Assembly: GCA_903970295.1 (NCBI GenBank)
Contig: CAJCHQ010000274.1
Coordinates: forward strand, 1-7,033
DNA length: 7,033 bases
Origin: Bryobacterales bacterium
Lineage (GTDB): Bacteria; Cyanobacteriota; Vampirovibrionia; Obscuribacterales; Obscuribacteraceae
Direction: 5' to 3'
Shown here one piece after another: positions 1 through 6,077 of this stretch; position 1 is the stretch's first letter, and the number at the start of each line of letters is the position of its first letter. Below the pieces are notes generated by a model, which ran no database searches, was not told the DNA's origin, and saw only the letters and a list, made by a program, of their open reading frames with translations. The position numbers were made by a program, and so were the translations under genes.

Positions 1-91
1 CGTAACTCCTGACTTCGGCGTGACCGCCACTAATTGCGTTGAAGACTGTTGTTTTGCCCGATGAGGGAAGCCCGATGATGCCAACTTTCAC
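1..91 (-). CDS. YchF/OBG-family P-loop GTPase/ATPase, N-terminal fragment (runs off left edge)
   Basis: Read on the minus strand from GTG at 91, the first 30 codons begin MKVGIIGLPSSGKTTVFNAI. This matches the start of the YchF (OBG-like) nucleotide hydrolases, cytosolic ribosome-associated P-loop proteins. The Walker A motif GLPSSGKT lies at residues 7-14. Canonical YchF reads GLPNVGKS, so this is a variant of the kind seen in the YchF-like/DUF933 relatives. The start is supported by AAGGA (plus-strand 100-104) eight bases upstream. Only the G1 motif is present; the G4 motif and the TGS/DUF933 C-terminus, which would separate true YchF from its paralogues, lie outside the window. The gene diverges from the phosphoketolase to the right. 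Family assignment is confident; the subfamily is not. Confidence 0.82.
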   Translation of the reverse strand, partial: MKVGIIGLPSSGKTTVFNAISGGHAEVRSY

Positions 92-120
92 TGCCTGAGT
101 CCTTTATGCTGTTTTCGGGC

Positions 121-126
121 ATTATC
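121..126 (-). promoter_or_regulatory. Candidate -10 box for the YchF-like gene
   Basis: The minus strand reads GATAAT, one mismatch from TATAAT, about 30 bases ahead of the GTG start and ahead of the AAGGA ribosome site. No good -35 hexamer is seen at 16-18 bases spacing, so this is a weak call based on position and the -10 match alone. Confidence 0.25.
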
Positions 127-181
127 TCAAAATTGCCAGCCTCAGTCCGCTTAATGCCAACCCCTCGATCAATCATTAATC

Positions 182-244
182 TTGCTACGCCTCACAGAAC
201 GGCTATTTCAGCCGCAAGCTCGCTTCGCCTTTCTTCGCAATGAC
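182..244. repeat. Probable dispersed intergenic repeat element (diverged copy)
   Basis: Read on the minus strand this stretch begins GTCATTGCGAAGAAAGGCGA and continues with GCGAAGCGAGC-like alternation, then a small hairpin (CGGCT/AGCCG at 200-214). It strongly resembles the GTCATTGCGAGGAGCGAAGC type of intergenic repeat that recurs in many bacterial genomes. It is open in the phosphoketolase frame, so an automatic call could start at the TTG at 182 or the ATG at 248. The encoded peptide is not phosphoketolase-like and is better explained as repeat DNA. No second copy was found in this window, so repeat status rests on resemblance. Confidence 0.4.
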
Positions 245-285
245 TATATGGCGAGAGCAGAGTTATTAAAATTGTCATATCTAAT

Positions 286-332
286 TCGGCAACATCTTGC
301 CGAGACTTTCGACTTGAAGCTAAAACAGCTTC
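286..332 (+). promoter_or_regulatory. Two tandem hairpins in the phosphoketolase leader
   Basis: The first hairpin pairs TCGGCAA (286-292) with TTGCCGA (297-303) around the loop CATC, a perfect 7-bp stem. The second pairs GAAGCT (316-321) with AGCTTC (327-332) around AAAAC, a perfect 6-bp stem. They end 20 bases before the GGAG ribosome site at 352-355. No T-tract follows either, so they are not intrinsic terminators. They may structure the 5' leader if translation starts at 365. No obvious sigma-70 promoter could be placed upstream. Confidence 0.35.
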
Positions 333-364
333 GCCACTCGCACTTACAGCCTGGAGAAAATAAA

Positions 365-2797
365 TTGACCGTCACTGAAAAAGTAAGGAATGATGACTCC
401 ATAAGCGCTTACGGAACAGCCAGGTCGACCGTTGAAGGTCAGCCCCTGAGCCCCAGCGAGTTGAGCAAAACGCACAGTTTCTGGCAAGCTTGCTGCTATC
501 TAGCGGCCGGAATGATTTATTTGCGCGACAATCCGCTGTTGAAAGAACCTCTACATAAAGAGCATGTGAAAGCACGCCTACTCGGGCACTGGGGCACGAG
601 TCCCGGTCTGAGCTTTTTGTATGTGCATCTTAATCGTCTAATCAAAAAGTACGACCAAGATATGATTTTCATCGCCGGCCCCGGCCACGGTGCACCGGGT
701 GTGCTCGCTCCAGTTTATCTCGAAGGCACATACAGCGAAGTCTATCCAAATATCAGTGAAGACGCACACGGGATGCTGTCTTTCTTCAAACAGTTTTCAT
801 TCCCAGGTGGGATCGGCAGTCATTGTACGCCTGAAACTCCAGGCTCTATCCACGAAGGCGGAGAACTGGGATATAGCCTATCGCACGCTTATGGTGCCGT
901 TTTCGACAATCCATCTTTGATTGCCGCGTGCGTTGTCGGTGATGGTGAATCGGAAACTGGTCCACTCGCCACAGCCTGGCATTCCAACAAATTCGTCAAT
1001 GCAGCCCGCGATGGCGCAGTCCTGCCGATCCTGCATTTGAATGGCTACAAAATCAACAACCCGACTGTTTTGGCTCGAATCAACCACGAAGACCTAGAAA
1101 GTTTATTTAAAGGTTACGGGTATACTCCGTACTTTGTTGAAGGCAGCGATGAAGAAAGCATGCATCAAGCAATGGCTGCCACTCTAGACAAATGTTTTGC
1201 CGATATTTACGCCATCCAAAAAGAAGCACGTTCGTCGAAAGAAGTAAAACATCCCCATTGGCCAATGATCATTTTTCGTTCACTCAAGGGCTGGACCGGC
1301 CCGAAAACTGTTGATGGGCACAAAGTCGAAGGTTACTGGCGCGCTCACCAGGTGCCTCTCGCACAAGTGCAAGACAATCCCGAGCATCTGAAACAGCTTG
1401 AAGACTGGTTGCGAAGTTACAAACCAGAAACTCTGTTTGACGAGAACGGACGCTTGCTGCCGGAACTGAAAGCACTGGCGCCGCTGGGTTCCAGGCGAAT
1501 GGGCTCGAATCCGCATGCGAATGGTGGCACATTGCGCAAGGCCTTGCGCATGCCAGATTTTCGTGACTATGCCGTCGACATCCAGAAACCTGGACAGACA
1601 GAAGTTGAAAACACCCGCCCATTGGGCAAAATGCTTCGGGATATTCTCACCAGCAACCCTAATAATTTCAGAATCTTCGGACCGGATGAGACAACCTCTA
1701 ACAAACTCGACGATGTATATGATGCCAGCAAGAAATTCTGGAACGAACAATACTTTCCGGAAGATAACGACGGCGGCGAGCTAGCAAGAGACGGTCGTGT
1801 TATGGAGATGCTCAGCGAGCACACGCTGGAAGGCTGGTTAGAAGGCTATCTGCTCACCGGTCGGCATGGTTTCTTCTCGACGTACGAGGCCTTCGTGCAC
1901 GTCATCGACTCGATGTTCAATCAATACGCCAAATGGCTGGAAATCAGCAATAAACAAGATTGGCGCGCAAAGATCGCTTCGCTAAATTTGCTGATTACAT
2001 CGACAGTCTGGCGCCAAGATCACAACGGTTTCACGCATCAGGATCCCGGATTTATCGACCTCGTGCTCAATAAAAGCCCCAACGTCATTCGAGTGTACAT
2101 GCCGCCAGACGCCAACTGCTTGCTCTCCGTTGCCGACCACTGCTTGCGCAGCGAAAACTACATCAATGTGATTGTCTCGGACAAACAATCGCATCTGCAA
2201 TATCTGGACATGGACGCAGCGATCAAACACTGTACGCGCGGCGCCAGCATCTGGAGATGGGCCAGCACCGACGAAGGTGTAGAACCGGATTTGGTGCTTG
2301 CTTGCGCCGGAGACATTCCCACCCAAGAATCACTGGCAGCCTGCGAACTTTTGCGACACGAATTTCCAGACTTGAAAATTCGCTTTGTCAATGTTGTTGA
2401 TCTGCTCAGACTCCTGCCGGAGAATGAACATCCACACGGCATGAACGATCGCGATTTCGACAGCATATTTACGCAGAACAAACCAGTGATATTCAACTTC
2501 CACGGCTATCCGTGGCTAATTCACCGGTTGACGTACAGACGCCACAATCACGACAACTTTCACGTTCGCGGCTACAAAGAAAAAGGTAACATCGACACGC
2601 CGATGGAGTTAGCGATCATCAATCAAATCGATCGCTACAGTATCGCCATGGACGCGATCGATCGCGTACCCAAATTGGCAGTTGCGGGAGCTCACGCCAA
2701 AGAAAAATTCCAGGACAAACAAATTGATTGCCGCAACTACGCATATAAATACGGCATTGATTTGCCAGAAGTGATTAATTGGCGCTGGCAAGCGTGA
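365..2797 (+). CDS. xfp: Phosphoketolase (xylulose-5-phosphate/fructose-6-phosphate)
   Basis: This cytosolic thiamine-diphosphate enzyme cleaves xylulose-5-P (and often fructose-6-P) with phosphate to acetyl-phosphate plus glyceraldehyde-3-P (or erythrose-4-P), the key step of the phosphoketolase shunt. From TTG 365 it is 810 residues, close to the usual 790-830. Family landmarks in order are GHWGTSPG (His75), GPGHGAP (His108), [10 protein letters not shown] (His153), the ThDP motif GDGESETG (192-199) ending at NGY (226-228), RAHQVPL (His328), [17 protein letters not shown] and [11 protein letters not shown] (His553, His558). All expected catalytic histidines are kept. The ThDP motif has Ser where most members have Ala (GDGEAETG). 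The TTG start is chosen because GGAG at 352-355 sits nine bases upstream. The in-frame ATG at 248 lacks a ribosome site and would add a tail made of repeat-like and hairpin DNA. No acetate kinase or phosphotransacetylase gene is adjacent, so it appears monocistronic. The function is secure; the exact start is not. Confidence 0.96.
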   Translation: MTVTEKVRNDDSISAYGTARSTVEGQPLSPSELSKTHSFWQACCYLAAGMIYLRDNPLLKEPLHKEHVKARLLGHWGTSPGLSFLYVHLNRLIKKYDQDMIFIAGPGHGAPGVLAPVYLEGTYSEVYPNISEDAHGMLSFFKQFSFPGGIGSHCTPETPGSIHEGGELGYSLSHAYGAVFDNPSLIAACVVGDGESETGPLATAWHSNKFVNAARDGAVLPILHLNGYKINNPTVLARINHEDLESLFKGYGYTPYFVEGSDEESMHQAMAATLDKCFADIYAIQKEARSSKEVKHPHWPMIIFRSLKGWTGPKTVDGHKVEGYWRAHQVPLAQVQDNPEHLKQLEDWLRSYKPETLFDENGRLLPELKALAPLGSRRMGSNPHANGGTLRKALRMPDFRDYAVDIQKPGQTEVENTRPLGKMLRDILTSNPNNFRIFGPDETTSNKLDDVYDASKKFWNEQYFPEDNDGGELARDGRVMEMLSEHTLEGWLEGYLLTGRHGFFSTYEAFVHVIDSMFNQYAKWLEISNKQDWRAKIASLNLLITSTVWRQDHNGFTHQDPGFIDLVLNKSPNVIRVYMPPDANCLLSVADHCLRSENYINVIVSDKQSHLQYLDMDAAIKHCTRGASIWRWASTDEGVEPDLVLACAGDIPTQESLAACELLRHEFPDLKIRFVNVVDLLRLLPENEHPHGMNDRDFDSIFTQNKPVIFNFHGYPWLIHRLTYRRHNHDNFHVRGYKEKGNIDTPMELAIINQIDRYSIAMDAIDRVPKLAVAGAHAKEKFQDKQIDCRNYAYKYGIDLPEVINWRWQA

Positions 2798-2945
2798 GCC
2801 GAAAATAGTTTGCGCCGTCTGCTTGGGCAAGACGTTGGACCTACGCCTAGAAAAGGAGTCCTCTTCGCCAGCGAATCGTCGCTTACAGAGGCACCCAGCG
2901 CACCGTCGCTCGGCATCGAAACTTATTTAGCGACGCCGACTGCAC

Positions 2946-2965
2946 AATGATCGTCATTAATTTTT
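2946..2965 (+). terminator. Weak candidate terminator downstream of xfp
   Basis: AATGA (2946-2950) pairs with TCATT (2954-2958) around a three-base loop, followed by AA and five T residues. The stem is short and A/T-rich, and it lies about 150 bases past the xfp stop, so it is only a weak candidate. The rest of 2798-3025 shows no gene, RNA or strong repeat; an imperfect hairpin near 2817-2833 has no T-tract. Confidence 0.18.
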
Positions 2966-3025
2966 AACTTCACAAGAGGCTTTGGAAATGCTTTAAAGGT
3001 CACAGATTCATATGAGCTGTGCGCC

Positions 3026-3730
3026 GTGCAAAATCTGTTTGCTATTCCGCTGGAGCTAGTTTTGGCTGGCATTGTTGTGTCCATACCGGCGGAGGCGATT
3101 AATAGCAACTCCACATCCGACAACGTCAGTGTAACGTCAGAATCTCATCTCAAATTAACCAGATGGCATGATTGTGTTTTTAACTTTGCCTGCAGGGCTG
3201 CCAGCGACCAAACTAAAGACCTCATTTTGCAAACTTGGAAAACTTTTGACCGGACCAAGAGCCCTTATAGTGAAATAGGCTTCCGCGTTCTTCCGTCTGG
3301 AAATATCGACGAATTTAACATTCGGTCCGAAGGTTCGGACGTTGACAATTTTTTCTACGTTCAGGCAGCTTATGAAAGCGCGCCTATCTCTATACAAAAT
3401 AAAGACCTTCGTGAGCCTTTCCCCGTTGGCTTCACTGTATCCGAACGAAGACTGACGAAAGGGACTCGGACCAGGAGCAACCTCGTTTTTGTACACATAA
3501 TCCCTGCGGGCGTGTTACGCATTCATCCCGATCTTTTTTCTCTGAAAGAAATTGAAGACAAGAACAATTGCTTAACGTTCGACATTAAGCTGGCGAACAA
3601 TCCCGCTCTTCAAACTTTCAGGACAAAGTGGGTTGAGTTTTGGCAAGAGGTGCCGAACCCCACCAAGGAGCAGATTGTGGAAAAAGGCGTCGAGCTGGAA
3701 CAATCACTCAAGTTGAAACTAAAGTCGTAG
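3026..3730 (+). CDS. Predicted exported protein with a diverged TonB C-terminal-like domain
   Basis: This is a 234-residue protein of unknown function. The first 24 residues are hydrophobic (LVLAGIVVSI) and end in PAEA, compatible with a signal peptide or anchor, though without the usual early Lys/Arg. Residues about 64-138 follow the TonB-C pattern: a helix with a tryptophan (ILQTWKTF), a strand with a small turn (IGFRVLPSGNIDEFNI), RSEGSDVDN in place of the usual SSG-x-x-x-D, an AAYESAP helix in place of A-x-x-A-P, and a final strand (PFPVGFTV). A further 95 residues follow, ending in a charged, Lys-rich helix (KLKLKS). The TonB-C call is from pattern only. The GTG start has no clear ribosome site. 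The frame is open upstream to a stop at 2948 but offers no ATG, GTG or TTG there, so the 5' end may be eroded or the start unusual. It lies in the accessory-looking stretch left of the integrase remnant. Confidence 0.6.
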   Translation: MQNLFAIPLELVLAGIVVSIPAEAINSNSTSDNVSVTSESHLKLTRWHDCVFNFACRAASDQTKDLILQTWKTFDRTKSPYSEIGFRVLPSGNIDEFNIRSEGSDVDNFFYVQAAYESAPISIQNKDLREPFPVGFTVSERRLTKGTRTRSNLVFVHIIPAGVLRIHPDLFSLKEIEDKNNCLTFDIKLANNPALQTFRTKWVEFWQEVPNPTKEQIVEKGVELEQSLKLKLKS

Positions 3731-4067
3731 AAAGTGTTGGACTAGTGACCTAGCACAACGCGTGTCAAAAACGACAGTCTATTAATACAGAAAAATTTTA
3801 CGAGTGCATAGGTTTAGAGTGATACCGTCGGCAGAACCAGCGTGTTCGGCCAGGTGGTCCTAATTTTTGTCAGTGATAAATCTGTCGTTACTCAAAGATC
3901 TGCACCAGTTCAACTTTCATCCGGATTTCATGATCGCGGTGCCACCGGTGGATATAATCGAAATCACTATTTCGAGTCGATCCCACAAACAGAGTTAAGG
4001 CATGGCAATGCGGCCAAGGTGATTACTAGTATTGCCTTGTTCAATCAAGGGTAATCCAGAAGGAATT
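3731..4067. other. 337-bp gap with no supported gene
   Basis: A 70-codon open frame (GTG 3842 to 4054) has no ribosome site and an unremarkable composition, so it is not called. The gap holds a perfect 10-bp palindrome CCACCGGTGG (3942-3951) directly before a TATAAT box, and a small hairpin (CCTTG 4035-4039 with CAAGG 4046-4050) just ahead of the acetyltransferase ribosome site. These suggest the right half is the promoter and leader of the acetyltransferase. Nothing could be identified in 3731-3925. Confidence 0.4.
3930..3958 (+). promoter_or_regulatory. Candidate sigma-70 promoter for the GNAT gene
   Basis: A perfect -10 TATAAT lies at 3953-3958. The best -35 at 17 bases spacing is ATGATC (3930-3935), matching only three of six consensus bases. 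The palindrome CCACCGGTGG occupies the spacer, a place where a regulator could bind. The predicted transcript would have a leader of about 100 bases before the ATG at 4068. Confidence 0.35.
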
Positions 4068-4574
4068 ATGCAAACATCTGAAACCAGGATCGTAATTGGT
4101 TCTTTCCAACCGACTGACTTTGAAGTAATCAGGGGCTTCGTAGAATCCATTCAGGAGTACGAGCGAGCCAAAGTCCAGGAGTTAAAATCTGGCGCAGAAA
4201 TTGGCACTGACTATGCCAAAATGCTTATTGAAGCAATAGCTGATCGGCATCGACAAGGAATCATTTTGATTGCAAAAATGGACAATGATGCTATTGGATT
4301 TGCCTGCGCGTGGATAGATGAAGATGATGACCCTCTTCTGCGAGACGATGCTCGCAGGCATGCTTATGTTTCGGATATCTTCGTCGCTGATGCTTGGCGC
4401 CGGAAAGGCGTTGCACGACTGTTATTGCAGGCTGTAGAAATGGAAATGCGCCAGCGAGGCTGTGAACGCATACGAATCTGCACAAAGGCCACCAATCTCT
4501 CGGCTCTGAAGTGTTACGAGGCGACCGGATATCGACCCTACGAAATTATTCTCTCCAAGCCATTGACTGACTGA
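4068..4574 (+). CDS. GNAT-family N-acetyltransferase
   Basis: This 168-residue cytosolic enzyme is expected to move an acetyl group from acetyl-CoA to an amine; the substrate cannot be told from sequence. The GNAT core is complete. A strand (GIILIAKMDNDAIGFACAWI, about 64-83) leads to motif A, HAYVSDIFVADAW (98-110), then the acetyl-CoA pyrophosphate loop RRKGVA (111-116) and its helix. Motif B follows as NLSALKCYEATGYRPYE (143-159) before a closing strand. The length is typical for a single-domain GNAT. ATG 4068 is chosen because AGAAGGA (4058-4064) precedes it, although the spacing of three bases is short. An upstream in-frame TTG at 4032 has no such support. The gene stands alone, beside the integrase remnant, a common setting for cargo acetyltransferases, but nothing marks it as a toxin: there is no antitoxin-like partner. 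Confidence 0.9.
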   Translation: MQTSETRIVIGSFQPTDFEVIRGFVESIQEYERAKVQELKSGAEIGTDYAKMLIEAIADRHRQGIILIAKMDNDAIGFACAWIDEDDDPLLRDDARRHAYVSDIFVADAWRRKGVARLLLQAVEMEMRQRGCERIRICTKATNLSALKCYEATGYRPYEIILSKPLTD

Positions 4575-4682
4575 ATTTGCCTGACTTGGACTTGCTGCCA
4601 AGTAGCTTAGCGAATGTTTTCGTTCCCTTCGATCAGCGACAAATGAATTGCCGCTACGACTTGCCTAATTAGGAATTCGTTC

Positions 4683-4838
4683 CATGACATGCGCCACACC
4701 TTTGCTGGGCAGCCATACATCGCCAAAACTGGCAGCTGGAGCACTATCGACGTGCTCATCCGGTATTACACCGGCTGGATCGATTCCTACACCCAAGAGC
4801 AAAACATCCGACTAAAGGAAATGTTCAAAACTAAATCG
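4683..4838 (+). pseudogene. Tyrosine recombinase/integrase, degraded C-terminal remnant
   Basis: Reading from 4683 gives HDMRHTFAG, the box II HxxR motif of tyrosine recombinases, followed by GSWSTIDVLIRYYTGWI, which matches the end of the catalytic domain with the nucleophilic tyrosine in RYYTG, then a helix ending LKEMF. The distance from His to Tyr is about 28 residues, against about 35 in XerD, so roughly seven to nine residues of the intervening helices are missing. Immediately upstream, GAA TTC GTT CC reads EFVP in another frame, consistent with a one-base loss just before HDMR, and a stop at 4644 closes the remnant frame. The N-terminal and box I parts are absent. The frame runs on into the tRNA without a proper stop. 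It lies about 95 bases from the tRNA-Ser 3' end, the usual site of an island integrase. A functional enzyme is not possible from this piece. Confidence 0.6.
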
Positions 4839-4856
4839 GCCACTTCCCCAGATGAA

Positions 4857-4876
4857 AAAGGCGGGGAAAGGCGGGG
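4857..4876. repeat. Tandem duplication of a 10-bp unit
   Basis: AAAGGCGGGG occurs twice head to tail (4857-4866 and 4867-4876), between the integrase remnant and the tRNA 3' end. Its function is unknown and it may be a simple slippage product. Confidence 0.5.
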
Positions 4877-4932
4877 TAGCAAGAAATTCGGATTCCCGAA
4901 AGCCGTGAGCCACAGGGGTTTCCAGCCGAAAA

Positions 4933-5019
4933 TGGCGGAGAGGGTGGGATTCGAACCCACGTGGCTTGCGCCCATCCGCTTTCGAGGCGGCGCCGTTATG
5001 ACCGCTTCGGTACCTCTCC
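4933..5019 (-). tRNA. tRNA-Ser (anticodon CGA), CCA encoded
   Basis: The minus strand folds into a complete 87-nt class II tRNA. The acceptor stem GGAGAGG pairs perfectly with CCTCTCC, followed by discriminator G and encoded CCA (4933-4935). The D arm stem is CCG/CGG. The anticodon loop CTCGAAA gives CGA (plus-strand 4982-4984), reading UCG serine codons. The long variable arm contains GGC-GCAA-GCC, diagnostic of serine-type tRNAs, and the T arm is GTGGG-TTCGAAT-CCCAC. The anticodon stem's outer pair (27-43) is G-A, a mismatch; the other four pairs are Watson-Crick. Its own promoter lies just upstream, and its 3' end faces the integrase remnant. Confidence 0.97.
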
Positions 5020-5031
5020 TCAATAGCGGTT

Positions 5032-5040
5032 ATTCTAGCA
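5032..5040 (-). promoter_or_regulatory. Extended -10 promoter of tRNA-Ser
   Basis: The minus strand reads TGCTAGAAT: an extended -10 element (TG plus one base) joined to TAGAAT, one mismatch from consensus. Transcription would begin around 5025, a few bases before the mature tRNA 5' end at 5019. No convincing -35 box is seen at 16-18 bases, which fits the extended -10 class. It lies downstream of the SRPBCC terminator, so the tRNA is probably transcribed independently. Confidence 0.5.
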
Positions 5041-5110
5041 AATGTTGCCTGGGCGCATATCTCGGGCTCCGAGGTCAATCTCGTTTCGTGACGGGATCAG
5101 TAACATTGAG

Positions 5111-5140
5111 AAGAAAAACCGCGCTGGCAGCTGCGCGGTT
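5111..5140 (-). terminator. Intrinsic terminator of the SRPBCC gene
   Basis: On the minus strand AACCGCGC pairs with GCGCGGTT (plus-strand arms 5133-5140 and 5117-5124), a perfect 8-bp stem around an 8-base loop. It is followed by TTTTTCTT. It lies 45 bases after the SRPBCC stop codon and before the tRNA promoter, so it separates the two transcription units. Confidence 0.88.
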
Positions 5141-5184
5141 CCAATAATGTCGATCCAGAGTGTCATTAGCTACCGCTGACAGCC

Positions 5185-5811
5185 CTACTGGGGCAACGGC
5201 GCTCCCCCTCTGTGAGCAATTTTGACATTACCTTCACACTCGGTCTTCAAGTGCGATAGCACAACAGGCATGTCGATCTTGAATTGATGCTTGATTAGAA
5301 TCTGCGGAATAAACATTCCGCCATTAACGTACGTTGAATAAGTGACTTGCGTGAAGCCACCGTCAATTGGCTCCAACTTCCAGAAACCATCAACAGCCTT
5401 GAAATCGCCACTGATACGATGCCATTCGAGGCTCCTGCCGGCAACTTCTTTTACTTCCAATTGATATTCGTATGTCCCCAGCAAACCACTGGGAGCTACT
5501 TTGTGATGAAGGATTTTTGTGGCGCCGTGATCTTCTACCACTTGACACTTCTTCAGTTGAGAAAAGACTTTTGGCGCATTTGCATAATCGGTCAAAACTC
5601 GGAAAACTTGCTCCGGTCGGGCATGGACCACAATTTTGGAGACACTAAAGGCTTTACCATTAATTACTTCTTCGGTGACGTCGGAAGGAGACGCATTTTC
5701 CATCGACTCCTTGGCAACCGCATGGTAGGGCACCGCAATTGGTGACACCAAAACGGCGATGGAAATTAACTGGCTGACTGCAACGGCGCCCGCCAATGCG
5801 CTGATTTTCAA
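5185..5811 (-). CDS. Exported SRPBCC/START-like (cyclase/dehydrase, Coq10-type) protein
   Basis: From TTG 5811 the product is 208 residues. Residues 1-33 form a good signal peptide (MKISALAGAV start, long hydrophobic core, AVA before KES), so the protein should act outside the cytoplasm. Residues about 54-195 are an SRPBCC fold: ARPEQVFRVLTDYANAPKVF opens it, the middle has WHRISGDFKAVDGFWKLEP, and the end has TYVNGGMFIPQILIKHQF and a long helix. The GDF-x(5)-G-x-WKLEP pattern is like cyanobacterial cyclase/dehydrase proteins. Such folds bind hydrophobic ligands such as lipids or quinones; the ligand here is unknown. TTG 5811 has AAAGGA nine bases upstream. A longer frame opens at TTG 5898, also behind a GGAG, but that TTG lies within a promoter-like TTGACA and the longer form would bury the signal peptide behind 29 residues. 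The gene is divergent from the lipid kinase and ends at a strong terminator. Confidence 0.85.
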   Translation of the reverse strand: MKISALAGAVAVSQLISIAVLVSPIAVPYHAVAKESMENASPSDVTEEVINGKAFSVSKIVVHARPEQVFRVLTDYANAPKVFSQLKKCQVVEDHGATKILHHKVAPSGLLGTYEYQLEVKEVAGRSLEWHRISGDFKAVDGFWKLEPIDGGFTQVTYSTYVNGGMFIPQILIKHQFKIDMPVVLSHLKTECEGNVKIAHRGGAPLPQ

Positions 5812-5870
5812 ACGTTTCCGTCCTTTCTGAACAGGAAGATAATTTCTGCGACTCAGAGCTGGTGTCGAAT

Positions 5871-5898
5871 ACAATACTGAAATCTGTTTAATTGTCAA
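5871..5898 (-). promoter_or_regulatory. Sigma-70-type promoter for the SRPBCC gene
   Basis: The minus strand has a perfect -35 TTGACA (5893-5898), 16 bases, then TATTGT (5871-5876), four of six matches to the -10 consensus. TTGTAT at 18 bases spacing is an alternative. Transcription would start near 5864, giving a leader of about 50 bases before the TTG at 5811. This supports the shorter start. Confidence 0.5.
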
Positions 5899-6007
5899 CC
5901 TAGTGTCTCCAAAATGCCTGTCGCGAAGTATTCATTTACGCCTGCTGTGAACGCCTTCTGGACGTCTTTCGTAAATTCGCTGCGCCTCTAGAAAACGCCT
6001 GTTTCGA

Positions 6008-6027
6008 TGTACTTCCCTAGAAGTACA
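6008..6027. repeat. Perfect 8-bp inverted repeat, possible operator
   Basis: TGTACTTC (6008-6015) and GAAGTACA (6020-6027) are exact reverse complements separated by CCTA. The site lies just upstream of a candidate -35 box at 6048 for the lipid kinase. No T-tract follows, so it is not an intrinsic terminator. The size and symmetry suit a dimeric regulator, but no regulator gene is nearby. Confidence 0.4.
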
Positions 6028-6047
6028 GCCGGAGATTCTACTCGCTG

Positions 6048-6077
6048 TTGACTACTATCTCAAGCAAACTCTTTAAA
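6048..6077 (+). promoter_or_regulatory. Candidate promoter for the lipid kinase
   Basis: TTGACT (6048-6053) is a near-consensus -35. At 18 bases spacing lies TTTAAA (6072-6077), a weak -10. Transcription would start near 6084, within or next to the palindrome AAGAAATTTCTT, leaving a leader of about 145 bases before the ATG at 6230. Confidence 0.3.

Noticed and set aside
1280..1750. 156-codon minus-strand open frame inside xfp
   Set aside because: Antisense shadow of a strongly conserved phosphoketolase region, with no family signature of its own.
2817..2833. GTCTGC/GCAAGAC imperfect hairpin after xfp
   Set aside because: It has a bulge and no T-tract, so it is not a credible terminator.
3842..4054. 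70-codon open frame in the gap before the GNAT gene
   Set aside because: No ribosome site, no recognisable motif, and it overlaps the likely GNAT promoter and leader.
4584..4603. ACTTGG/CCAAGT hairpin shortly after the GNAT stop
   Set aside because: A 6-bp stem with an 8-base loop and no T-tract directly after it; too weak to call as an intrinsic terminator.
5061..5073. CTCGG/CCGAG mini-hairpin between the terminator and the tRNA promoter
   Set aside because: A 5-bp stem of this size is expected by chance and shows no associated signal.
4839..5147. Continuation of the open frame from the integrase remnant through the tRNA (contains MAERVGFEPTW)
   Set aside because: This peptide is the antisense translation of the tRNA-Ser gene, a well-known artefact; no protein is supported past the remnant.
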